DNA from: Meconema thalassinum
Lineage: Eukaryota; Arthropoda; Insecta; Orthoptera; Tettigoniidae
Assembly (NCBI GenBank): GCA_946902985.2
Contig: OX336392.1
Coordinates: 16,466,716-16,530,715 of the forward strand
Length of the DNA stretch: 64,000 nucleotides
Direction: 5' to 3'
A program made the translations under genes and the position numbers. Below the pieces are notes generated by a model. It did not search any database, was not told the origin of the DNA, and was given only the letters and a program-made list of their open reading frames with translations. Shown here piece by piece: positions 34,342-45,380 of this stretch (position 1 is its first letter; each line of letters opens with the position of its first letter).

Positions 34342-34351
34342 TAATACAGGA

Positions 34352-34954
34352 GATCGGCCATGATGGAAGAACTCAAAATTGCAACCATAGTAATGTGACT
34401 GTTCAATCGTTACTTATTTGAGGTTATGTGATCATGTCAAAAGAAACAAAAACCATTGAGAATTGGGTGTTGTCGTGAAACTCATTCTGCTCAGCAAAAT
34501 GATTTCATGATGCTCATTGACCTACTTGATATGCAGACCAAAGTTCATACAGGTGAACCAAGATACAAAATGTCTTCTTCTCTAAGCACTATGTTTGAAA
34601 AGGGCTTATGAATTTTTGTACCTGGTATAATCTTTTAGATATTTTCAAGACTTTTGGCATACCAACTAACGTTCATTGTCATAATGGTATATAGTGAGTC
34701 TCTACCTTAAAAGACAGTACGCATTAAATGGGGCGCGCTGATGCCAGATCTACTGCATATACAAAGTTCTGCAAGAGCGGGCACATGATGTAATATAACT
34801 CGTAAACAGGCGTGCTTTTACGCAAAACTCGGGAAATTTCCAAAATATTTGTTTGTTGTATATAACTGTAGCTCATACCTTGCAGCGAACAACGCTACAA
34901 TATTTAGATATGATACGCCGAACCTCAGAGCGCGAGTTTAATGCACACATTATA
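34352..34954. other. non-coding stretch
   Basis: AT-rich; nothing recognised. Confidence 0.35.
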
Positions 34955-34964
34955 ACAATTTATA

Positions 34965-35222
34965 TTTTTCAATTATTCATGAATATGATAATATTATAAT
35001 ATGTTATTCCCGGAATGAACAAAGGCAAACCACGGAAACCACTTAGAGGATGGCTGAGGTAGGAATCGAACCTGCCTCTTCTCAATTTTGTCTCATGAAG
35101 TTGAGTACACCCCGTTCCAGCCCTCAGACCAGAATTAAATTTCTTGGCGGAGCCGGGATTCAAACCTGGGCCTCCACGGTGACAGCCAGGAATGCTAGCC
35201 ACTACGGTACGCAACGAGGCGG
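34965..35222 (-). mobile_element. tRNA-derived SINE with 10-bp TSD
   Basis: On the minus strand, starting near 35222, a tRNA-like head has tagtggctagcattcc as A-box region and ggtttgaatcc as B box. The acceptor-like ends CCGCCTCG and CGGCTCCGCC lie about 75 nt apart. The 3' end is AT-rich. acaatttata flanks it at 34955-34964 and 35223-35232. Chance ORFs across it are not genes. Confidence 0.7.
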
Positions 35223-35232
35223 ACAATTTATA

Positions 35233-38200
35233 AAGAACTCAAGGACCACTTCATTTCACAGTTTAACTTCACACCATGAGTCGGGGAGATACTGGCGCCT
35301 GAGTAAACAAACTTATGCAGCATCAGCGCTGGGCGTTAGGAATAAGTGCGATAACTTATGAATGCTATCCGATATCGAGCTCGGGTTTGTTTTAAAATCT
35401 TTTTCACATATTAATGAACATTTCTTCTCGCTTAGTCACCAACGTAAAGTCAATAGCAAAAAAGTTCGTCGCTACGTAACTTTCCTGTGATAACATCTCA
35501 GATTTTTCAAGTAACATTTAAGAAAAAAAATCATAACTTTCTTACTATGAAAATAATTACTGCCCTGAGAAATAGAGTATCTTCTACCAATATCGGGCAA
35601 TCTGAAAATAAATTCTTGATCTGTTGCGATCATTAGTTCATTATCTATGGCGTGATAAGTTTTATATCTGCAAAAATACAGATTGGCGCTAAAATATCGT
35701 AATTGTGAAAATTGGGCCATGTGTTAATTATTTTTGGCTTTTACTTTTTACATCATCATAAAGAGCGGAAAATTCTCTATATGACCACGCAAACAGTTTC
35801 TTAGATTTGTCACTTTCAATTATTGGGAAATGGCAACATCGCCGGGGTGGAAGAGGACGAAGCTAATTGCAGGACATAGGAGTGCGAGTGAGAGGCAACT
35901 ACTACATTTAATTCCATACTGTCTTTTAAGGTAGAGACGCTCTATAGAGATCCGTAACATAGTTGTCCAAAGTTTGTGTCATGTGGAATAATATAAATAT
36001 AGTCCATGGAAATCTGAGTTAGTCACAGGGATCAGTCAAATGTGCAAACTAAGACATCAAAAATATGTTGTCAACTTGGATGAAAAGGATAAATCTTACA
36101 AATGGTCTGAATGCGAGCGGTGAAGATGTGGGCTTATCATGAAGGGATGATATTGTTTGGCTAATTGACTAGTATAGAATGAATTCAACTGAGAGACATA
36201 TAAATGTGCTAAATAAAGAGATGCATCAAAAAGTTTGATGGAGTCAGAGGACAGGTTGTGAATATATCCTAGATTTTAGCATTGGAGGGATGATGAATGC
36301 ATGTTCCCTTTGACTAGCACCAGCAGAACGTTTTCGCCACAGCTGCAATTGGATTTACTAGCAATAGTGTTTTTTACATATATTTTTTTAACATTACTAA
36401 TTCAGTGTTCTGTGCTTTAGAGCACTGCATGATTTTTCATACATACTGATGATTCTCTTGGAGTCCATTATCAAATGTCTAGTAGGAGTCAAATATTTTC
36501 CTTAATCTGCTATTTTAGTAATGCCTTAATATGCACATACAGCTGTATATAGTGTCTTGTTATGAATCGCTTCCAACATTCCTTTTTCTTTTTTCTCTGT
36601 TGAGTTACGGGATTAGTTGATATGCCCTCAAAGGATCTGTTGTCCATTTGTTACTAGCTGTCTGCTCTACAGTCAGCATCAGGGTCTCGCTGTTTCTTAA
36701 AATACGATGATCAGTTCCGTTTCAAATGCCTAACATAGTTTCTGATCCAGCAGGAGAGTGAATTAAGACAACAGATCTAGATTTAAAGTATAATTTTATA
36801 ACTCAAGGATTAAATTTTCTTTTTTGATCTGAAATACAATAATACAATATGATTCCTTTTTGTTCTATATTTCAAATTATGGTCAAAGTTTTTTTTTTAA
36901 ATATTTTTATTAGTAGTTGTTAATTGTTTAAAGTATTTTTGAATTATTTACACTAGGCTGTTTTTTATTTTAGCTCCACTGAATTTTATAATTTTAAATT
37001 TGTAGAATAACTGTTCTATGACCCCAGTATTGTGCCCTTAAAGAAACATACAACAGCAGCAGCAGCAGCTCACTAATCATACGACGGATGGCTTGGTGGC
37101 TAAAATGATTGAGCAACATTGTATCTATTATTGTATTTATTGTATTCAATAGGAGTGCACGTTACTGCTTGTTTGCAGGTAATGGTTCTTATTTTGTGCT
37201 ATTTGGGGAAGAAGAGGCATATCAATAGAATATTCCTGTGTGTGATTGTTCAAAGAAATTCCTTGATTGAAGTATGGCTGTAGATTCCTGTTTCTTGTTG
37301 CTAAGTGACAAACACTTGTTGACATTCATTATCAAGACTGCCTGCTTGTTTGCCAGGACTGAACATTGTGAACGGTGCTGATAATCAAGGCGTGAAATTA
37401 ATGTAGAAATTTAATGCCTTCTTTTTTTTAATAATGAAAAGTACAGCAGTCCCTAGATGTGAAGAAGTCAACTCTAGTAATCTAAAATGCATGATATTAA
37501 ATTTTCGTTATCAGTGTTAAGTCAAAATAATAAATTTATAAATTCATATTCTTTTCTGGTGGGTAAGACTTGAAAACGAGGTCGCAGTCTGGATTTGAAC
37601 TCTTAATCTCCTACTGTCTAGGCAGGTACGTTTAGCCACACACTGACGTGGTGATGCGCTATTGAGGTGACTTCTGGAATAAAGTAGAAACCTCATGATC
37701 TCCAGATGTCACACAGGTCTTTGGTTTGCAGAGCAATTTGGAGGTAATTTAATTTCCCTTGAAATGAAATTCCCATACCCACAACCCAGGTGCTTACGAA
37801 CAGTGCATGCTGAAAGAATCTGTTTTTCCTGTCAGATGACCCACCTAGCAAATTACGGTACTAGAGAAAATAGTTATTCTTTGTCATTGCAACAATATGC
37901 TCAACACTTTACAGGACCATTATGAACAATGCGTGGGACATGACGGAGCACATCTTGAATATTTCGTGTTCAAGTTGGCAGCTCATATCATGTTCTAATG
38001 ACAGAGCATTTCAGTACGGTCGGTTTTTCTGCACACAGTATTTGATTATCCAAGTAATTAGTCATGGATCCACTGGAGTGCATCAAGAAGAACTATGAAT
38101 TCCAGAGAGGACAGAAAGTACTTTTTCAAACATAAGACCAAAGAAATATGCATTGGACCCATATCGACATACATGCCAATACAAAGTTGGACCCATATTG

Positions 38201-38754
38201 ACATACATGCCAATATAGAGTTTATACCTCAGTCTATCAGTCTATCCAATGAAACATCCAATAAAAAGCACTTGAATGCTATGTCCATGCATTTTCTAGT
38301 GGATAGAGTAAATATTGTCTGAAAAGGTTATTGGTTTAGGCTCTTTAATATGGCTGAGGAAGTGGGCAGCTCACAAGAGTTAATTTTGCTCATAGTCGCA
38401 GTGCAAGCTGGGACAGTCTTCCCCCACTTACACTCTGCCTGCCTGCCTTCCTTCTTCTTCTTCTCTCCCCCCCTCCCCCCATTGGAGGGATGAAAGGGGG
38501 AATACAGATTTCCACAGGCCTGTTTTAAAAAACTTTGTCTTCTTGTTGTCCTTCGCCTTGTAAGCTAGAGGTAGTGCTGCAGAGGTTGATATGAGGTAGG
38601 AGTCTATGCAAGTTATGGGGGATTAGTAGGGCCCGGATGTTGATGCCAAGTTTTAAATGCACTTAAAATTTTCAAAATGACTGCAATAAATGACCTAAAT
38701 ATTCGAAAAATGCACTATAAAATGGAGAAAATGATATAATAATAAACTCACCAT
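35233..38754. other. 3.5-kb stretch without a recognisable gene
   Basis: A tRNA-like head may lie on the minus strand at 37575-37660 (gtgtggctaaacgtacc then agttcaaatcc), possibly a decayed SINE. A ~31-bp tandem duplication (gacatacatgccaata) occurs at 38163-38217. A short cag repeat lies at 37052-37068. Otherwise nothing is supported. Confidence 0.4.
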
Positions 38755-40397
38755 CATCATCATCATCATCTTGTACAGTTTCCAGCCCCAGGCTGGGTCT
38801 GTTTGGAACATAAGCCACGCCACTTAGTCCTTTCTTCCCACCACCTCTCCGCTGTCACTCTAGTCCAGTCCTCGCCTCTCTTCTTGACACATTCCTCCAC
38901 TCCTTTCAGCCATCTATCTCTTGGTCTTCCCCTTGAACGTTTCTTCTGCATCTGCATCTCATGTATCCTCTTGAGAATCTTCTTCTCTTCCATTCTCTTT
39001 AAGTGTCCACACCACCTCAGTCTTGATGTCTCAATCCTACCTTGCAAGGGCTCCTCTTTCACTATTTCCCTGACCTTTTCATTCCTCACCCTGTCTCTTC
39101 TTGTTACTCCAATCCTACTTCGCAGGAACTTCATTTCACCTGCCTGTATTCTGCTTATGTCTCTTCTCTTCATTGTCCACGTTTCTGATGCATAGGTCAA
39201 TATCGGGATATAGTAGCTTCTGTATAACACTTCCTTGCTTTTTTGTGGGACATCTTTATTCCACACTAAGCTCCTAATGCTTCTCAGAAATGCTTCTGCC
39301 TGTCTGCCACGTTCCGTAATCTCTTTGTCATTTCTCCCATTTTCCTCCACTATACTTCCCAAGTACTTGAGACTTTCCACCTTCTTCAGCTGTCCACCTC
39401 CAAGTGTTATCCCACTCACTGGTCTGTCCTTTTTCCTGGTCGTTAACAGGATCTCACATTTACTGATGTTGAACTTCCATCCGTACTCTCCCACTGTTTC
39501 TTCCCAAGCCTTCAGTTGCTCCTGAATTTCCTCCTCCTTGTTTCCCCAGACCATGAGATCATCTGCAAACACCATTGCTTTCATCTTATCTTCTCCTATC
39601 TTTCCTGCTATCCGTGTCATTACCTTGTCCATAACCACAATAAAGAGAAGGGGTGACAGCGCACTACCCTGTTTCAGGCCACTCATTTGTCTGAACCAGT
39701 CTGTTCTTTCCCCTCCAACTTTCACACAACTCACACTTCCACAATACATCTCCTTCACTCTGCCTACAGTCCCTTTTTCCACTCCCATGTTTTCCATTGC
39801 TTTCCAAACCTTCTCCCTACATACACTATCATAGGCCTTTTCGATGTCCAGGAAGGCCATCAACAGATCCTCTCCAAATTCGTAGTGGTGTTCCTGGAGC
39901 TGTCTCACTGAAAATATGAGATTTACTGTTGATCTCCCAGGTCTGAATCCATACTGCTCCTCTCTCAATTCTCTCTCCACTTTGGCTTGTATTCTACTTT
40001 CTAATATCTTTTCATATATCTTGGCACAGTGTGGTTTGAGTGTGACTCCCCTGTAATTTCTGCACTCCTTTCTGCTTCCTTTCTTAAATATTGGGACAAT
40101 TAATCCTTTCTTCCAATCTTCTGGAGTCTTTTTCTCCCTCCATACCACCCTCGTCACGTGGTACAGCCACTGTTTCCCAACCTCCCCTGCTGCCTTCACC
40201 ATTTCAACACTCACTTCGTCCACACCCGGTGCCCTTCCTCCTTTCATCTTGTCTATAGCCATCTCCAGTTCTCTCCAAGTCAGGTCCTTTTCCATTCCTG
40301 TGTTGTCTTTTCCATCTTCCAATACAATGTCTTCCTCCCTATGACCATTTGGATTCAGCAAATCCTCAAAGTACACTTTCCACCAATATTTCAAGTG
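38755..40397 (-). mobile_element. 5'-truncated RTE LINE, second subfamily
   Basis: The 3' tail (GATGAT)n lies at 38755-38770. The coding region matches the other RTE copies throughout but differs at many residues (for example PEDWKKGLIVPIFKKG versus PEDWKKGIIVPIFKKG). It is therefore a sister subfamily, not a recent copy of the 59.7-kb element. Homology stops near 40397, so the endonuclease half is missing. Confidence 0.85.
38766..40397 (-). pseudogene. RTE reverse transcriptase domain, open but N-terminally truncated
   Basis: An uninterrupted frame of about 540 codons runs from YFEDLLNPNG to CSKQTQPGAGNCTR. It has APGVDEVSVEMV, VPIFKKGSRKECRNYRG, MAFLDIEKAYDSV (motif A), GLKQGSALSP (B), FADDLMVWG (C), KYLGSIVEENGRND and the RLRWCGHLKRMEEK tail. 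All RT catalytic residues are intact, but the endonuclease domain (about 390 residues in the full protein) and the native start are absent. An upstream ATG at 40412 lies outside the homologous region. It could encode RT activity only if expressed from elsewhere. Confidence 0.85.
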
Positions 40398-41457
40398 ATA
40401 TCTGAAGCTCAAACTGAAGGTTTATGTTCATAGAGACGTAACTCCCTCACACAGAGCTGTGACATGACTAAATTGGAAAAATATGACCTTAAAAGGCCAA
40501 CTTCTCTAAAATATGACCAAAAAATCTACCGAACTTTAAAAAATGCACTTAAAATGGAAAAATAGAAAGAAAAATGCAAAAAGATACAAAATAAAAATGA
40601 CATATTTGAAGACGGGGTTGCCCGTCCGGAGTTCCTATGTACTTCAGCATTGTTTTAGACAGCTCAGCAAAAAGATGGCACGTCATAAACAACCGGGTCT
40701 TAGTGAGTAGGGTCTTATTGGTTGTTGTGAATGAGTGCGGTTAAAAGTTCTAATGTTGGGTTCTGGGAATGAACATTGCAGTATGATACATTTAAAATAA
40801 GGTATTGAACATTAAGATTTTTTTTTTCTATTTTAATAATCTCTAAGTGTTTGTAGTTCAGATAGAAGCCTATATTCACCACTCAAGTAGTTGGTGAGCA
40901 GCATTTATGGTTTCAAAACTCTCTGAAGTATGCATGCATTAAAATCAATGTTATGACATTCCACATGTTTTCTTTGTTGTAGTGTGTGACAGGTGAAATA
41001 AGTGATTTTATTTAAACTCCTGAGGATTGGAAAGTAATTTGATCAGTTATCGAAGCTTGGTATAACGAGCAGAAAGATCGGGAGGAAGAGGAAAAGGTCC
41101 ATCTTCAATCAGTTAATAGTGGGGTAATAGTACATTCTGCTGTTGCAGACTTACTGCCTGTACTTCAGACAGGTTACTTTCATGCTCCTTAATATAATTC
41201 CAATTTAGTCTGCAGCTTGTGTGCCCAGTATAAATTGTGGCCATGCCTGCGAGGTATTTTATACGCTTATGTAAGTTATGTATTATTAAAGACTTCCTTT
41301 CATAGCAAATGTTCATAGCCAGTCTCACATCTTTATATCCCATTGCAACTTGCCCCCTTTTCAAAAGACTCATTTTTCTTGCGACACGAGACCTTAAACC
41401 CTCGTGTCATGTTTCATATCACATTTGAAGATGCCAAAGCATCACAATCCGGAGACC
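40398..41457. other. non-coding stretch with a tentative PLE-like endonuclease trace
   Basis: The minus-strand frame 41373-41113 contains IYTGHTSCRLNWNYIKEHES, which loosely resembles the YIG-x-T-x(4)-RY-x-EH core of GIY-YIG domains. The match is short and the expected GIY element is not clear, so I do not call it a gene. The rest shows nothing. Confidence 0.25.
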
Positions 41458-42655
41458 ACTGCCAGCTGGATCGCATCCCTCCTGGCTGCTTTAGACTGCC
41501 TGCCCATTCAACGCTCAGAGGCATACAAGATAGGTTGCAGCACCATCCCACTGTGATCACCGCGGCTTTTTCACTGCCAGCTTCATCGCGTCCCTCCTAG
41601 CTGTTTTAAACTGCCTGCCCATTCAACACTCAGAGGCGTACAAGATATATATTAATTGCAGATTTCATTTCTGATTTACAAAAGAGCACACAGCAGTACG
41701 GCATTCTAAAATCCAAAACACAACTTCGCGGAAAACAAACAACAAACGGTTGAACCTCGTAATTCAGTGAGGCTCCAAAGCCTTTCACACTCAAAGCAAT
41801 GGCTTCTTACCAAGGAAGTCAGACCGTACCTAACCTTACCGACAGTTCTACCCACAACGTGCCCAAGAAATCCCAGAAAAGTTATGCTTCTGCAATACAG
41901 TTAACACCGAATAAAGAACAGGCTATTATTATTGACGCCTTTAACATCAATACAAAACAAATGTCTGCAACAGTGACTTGAAAAAGTGGCGATCACAGAG
42001 GGTTGGTGCTGCTCTTAGCGTCTATATTTGGAAACGAGGTTGTACGCATAAACCAATGCTATAATCGTTGAATGGGCAGGCAGTCTAAAGCAGCCAGGAG
42101 GGATGGTTGGTTGGTTCTTAAGTTTAGGGGCTGCGACAACGCGGTCATGTAGCCCCGTGTACTTTGGGTGTGTGTAGAATCTGTCTGATAACCGGTGTTA
42201 ATTGTGATGACTGTATTAGTGTGTGTTATCTGTTTTTTAATCTAATAACAGACTGCAACTTAGAATTTTTCAAATAGTTCCTACTTTTGCCGCCAAGCGC
42301 CACCGTCAACGACTACTAGGCCAAGTTCAGAACTTAGCTACCAGACGCCACCGCAGTCAGCTCTTGACAACGAACGTAGAAACCTAAGAGCGTTGTTTAC
42401 ATTCTTAACCTATCCAATTTAGCTTCACACAGGTGCAATTAGTGGAAGGTTCTTTAACATGCCTTAAATCTATGACCTGGGACCGCCGGCTTTACTTCCC
42501 CTCCGAAGGAAGGCTTGCTGAGGGATTTTTAACGCTCTTAAAAATCCGACGGCTTCGGCCGGGTTTGAACCCGCTATCTTGGGTATAGAAGCTCAGCATG
42601 CTACCGACTACGCCACCGAAGCCGCCCAGGAGGGATGCGATCCAGCTGGCAGTGC
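41458..42655. mobile_element. inverted-repeat element split by a SINE
   Basis: cactgccagctggatcgcat... through gactgcctgcccattcaacg at 41458-41513 reappears inverted at 42069-42105 continued at 42638-42655. The gap in the right arm is exactly the SINE at 42106-42625. A second direct, diverged copy of the left arm lies at 41574-41638. A 60-codon ORF (41799-41981, MASYQGSQTVPNLTDSSTHN...) sits inside and contains KKSQKSYASAI. I do not recognise it; it could be a remnant of a gag-like ORF. Confidence 0.55.
42106..42625 (-). mobile_element. tRNA-derived SINE (~520 bp) with 12-bp TSD
   Basis: On the minus strand from about 42625 the head folds like a tRNA: GGCTTCGG...CCGAAGCC acceptor arms, tggcgtagtcgg as a clean A box and ggttcaaaccc as B box. 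A ~440-bp body follows, ending ccaaccaacc. ccaggagggatg flanks it (42094-42105, 42626-42637). The body is shared with 26505-26912. The TSD interrupts one arm of the surrounding inverted repeat, dating the SINE after that element. Confidence 0.85.
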
Positions 42656-44521
42656 CGGAGACATAGTAAGGCACTTCAATAATTTAAATTACTCTTCCCT
42701 GATTGAGAAAAGTCTACTCCTGGTATATATTAGCACTTAATAGTTTCCATGAACTAGGTCACCATTATATGAAAAAAATGTATTGCAGTAGTAAATTGTA
42801 ACCCAAGGAGGTTACATGTTATCAGTAAAGGAGTATAGGGCCATGTATTATCCACTTTTAAGATCTCCAAGCTATTTGGAAGTTCCAATTTTTAGATCTC
42901 CAAGCTATTTGAACACTTATATTTACGATGTTAGTTTGTTATTTATATATATCTATGGATTATTCTGTGATTCTTTAGAAGATTGTTAGTTCCATGATAG
43001 AGATTATTCTTGATAGTATCTGTTGTTATATTTCTATGGAGATTGTTTGGAGAAACTCTTTGAGACAGAGGAAGTAGTATCTGTTGAGCTTTTGTAAGCA
43101 ATACGGTAGAAAATATGAGGGGAAAAGAGATATGGTTTGGAAGATTGGGTTAGTTTTAATGATGGTCTGTTTCAGTGTTTGGCAAGAGATTATGAGAGTG
43201 GATGTTAGTGGTGTTGTGTAAAAATTGTGAAGTGAAGATAATAAATATTTGTAGGAAATGAGTCCCTCATGGTAAATCAAATACCACCACCCCGAAGTAA
43301 AAGAGTGTGAAGGATTACAATATCCATCAATTTCCTTAACATATTCATTCATGTCATTCACCCTAATATATACCAGTCTACTGTGGAAGTTTATTGAAGC
43401 AGCTCTTTCATTTCTTTTCTCCTATGTGAACAGCATTCGTGAAAAAAATAATAATAATAATACCATGAATTGCTAGAGTAGTAAATAATACACCTGCTCC
43501 CATATTATTGCATTGCAGTGAGGATTTCCCATGATCCAAGTTTGAGAATGGTGTAGATACAAATATTCTGAATAACAGAAAAGGAAAAATGTACAAATTA
43601 AGGTGTATCTTGACAGTTTAGTGTTGTTACAAACCATGTGGACTGAAAAGAACAATAAGAATCATGCAGTGCTATTCTTTGTGTTCTTTGAAAACACTGC
43701 CATTGTTGAAATGAGATCTGTGATCTGATTTCTAAATGCAAGAAATGTGCGTCCATGAGATATGCACTGTCAAATGAGATTTGTGATCCGATTTCTAAAT
43801 GCAAGAAATGTGCGTCCATGGAATATTCACTGTCAAATCAAATCACTTGACAGAGACAATGTTATGGATGAATCTCCTGTCTGCCAATGGTACTGACATT
43901 TTAATGTGGAGGATGCCTGTCTGTAATAATGCTGCAGTCGGTTGACTAATGCACTTATTGAAATTGGTGAATAATTTCTGCATCTTTCATATCATTATTT
44001 TATGAAACTGTGAAAGGTCCTCTTGAAGTACGGTACAGAAAAATTGGTGCAATGTGGTTCTTACGAATGCTTACTGATAAACACAAGAAAAAAGTGTTAC
44101 TCGAATAAATATGTATTACTGGATACAAAACGTGGGTTTGTTGCTCAGTACCTGCCAGTCAATGGAATGGCACAAGCCTTGTTCATTAATCAAACCCAAA
44201 TAATTCAAATAAAAAGAGTAGACTTAAACTCACTCACCATCTTCTGGGATTGAAATGGTGTATTCCTTGGTGTAACTAGAGGAGCTAATGCATATTGTGG
44301 CAGGCATTTCATAGCTATCAGCAGGTCTAATGTCTAGTGGCATTGTGCTCCTCACATGTAGCCATGCCATTCTGCTGTGATCACGAAAGTCAAAGGTAAC
44401 AAAGGACGGTGCACATCACTAGCCAAATACTCTCACAAGTGAAGATATCTCGCTGGTGATGGTCCAATGAGCCAAGAATCATTAGTTAACTTACTGATAG
44501 TTTCCAGTTTGGGTAACATAA
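42656..44521. other. non-coding stretch with a short tandem duplication
   Basis: A ~68-bp unit (gatttctaaatgcaagaaat, then gtgcgtccatg) is present twice at about 43706-43838. No gene is supported in the remaining AT-rich sequence. Confidence 0.4.
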
Positions 44522-44538
44522 TATACAATACTAACATT
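44522..44538. repeat. 17-bp target-site duplication, left copy
   Basis: tatacaatactaacatt, identical to 56228-56244. The last six bases (aacatt) also match the PLE sequence at that breakpoint, so microhomology may have helped the junction. Confidence 0.85.
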
Positions 44539-44578
44539 GTGGTGTTTGAAGCCATATTTTCAGTGTTGCCTTAGTAAA

Positions 44579-45242
44579 CAAGAGTTTAGTGCTTTTCAGT
44601 CGGTCAACACGAATGTACCCAAAAGAGATGGGTTATGCCCTAATCCTGAAATAAATTACATGAGATTAATAAAACACTAGGATGACCAGTTTCGATCGTC
44701 AAGCGATCATCATCAGATCCAATACACTTAGGCTATAAAATCTATGTTTGAAATACAGGTGAAAATATTTACAATATGTACAATTATTTAGTTGCAGTAT
44801 TGGTACTGCAACTGTCAGTGTATGCTAAATGCAGTATATATGTTAGGTGAAATGCTAAATGGTGATGGCTATCCGGAGATTGTACTTTAGAGAGATTATA
44901 TGGTTGTAAACTATGGTTAAACTATAAAATTTTAGGCTAACTACTTATCTGATTGTCTTCCGTACTACAGCTATTCGCAGTTTCCGTGTTCACTTGAACT
45001 CGCTGTGCGGTCGACTGCGGTGGTTATCTTAACGACTGGTTTTTCCCTGCCTTCCCCCCCTGTCCCTACGTGCTGTGGGGAGTGATCGCGATGTGTTTAT
45101 GTGAGGTGTTGCCAACCTAGATAAGATGTATGTTATTGAATGAGGTGGATCTACAACTATTAAAGACCGTGGATTAGTCCTCGCCACGCGTGGAGCATAA
45201 CCCATTCGAACTAAGCGTTGACGGTCTTATGAGGACGTCCCG
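44579..45242 (-). repeat. pseudo-LTR (PLTR) 1
   Basis: 664 bp, minus orientation, directly 3' of the ORF at 45381-47831. Contains a hammerhead at 44680-44720. Beyond it, 44539-44578 holds the leader and the first ~20 nt of a further ORF, cut by the target site. Confidence 0.85.
44680..44720 (-). ncRNA. hammerhead ribozyme in PLTR 1
   Basis: Minus strand: GGAT (stem I), CTGATGA, one extra T, stem II GATCG/CGATC around CTTGA, GAAAC, TG, GTC, then ATCC closing stem I. Stem III is two pairs (A-U, C-G) with a 2-nt loop. This is the minimal type-I hammerhead described for PLEs. Self-cleavage after GTC would release RNA starting ATCC, defining transcript ends within each PLTR. The unpaired T after the CUGANGA box is unusual for a textbook core. 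Confidence 0.8.
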
Positions 45243-45380
45243 GCACCTTTAATACTGCCTCTAATATGGGCCTTGGTTTATTGCAGAAGAAAAGTACATC
45301 GTACACCTGATCCAGATAACATTTACCTATTAAAAACCCCCTAATTTCCCCCCCCTTTTTTATCTAGCTTGGCTGTGTCG

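Noticed and set aside
35050..35361. 103-codon plus-strand ORF
   Set aside because: It runs across a tRNA-derived SINE and its TSD. Its peptide is antisense SINE sequence.
41113..41373. Third PLE endonuclease remnant
   Set aside because: Only a weak IYTGHTS...IKEHES resemblance to GIY-YIG. No GIY motif and no PLTR nearby, so it is left as a note.
42552..42625. Functional tRNA gene on the minus strand
   Set aside because: The tRNA-like head is good, but it continues into a SINE body with flanking TSD, so it is a SINE promoter.
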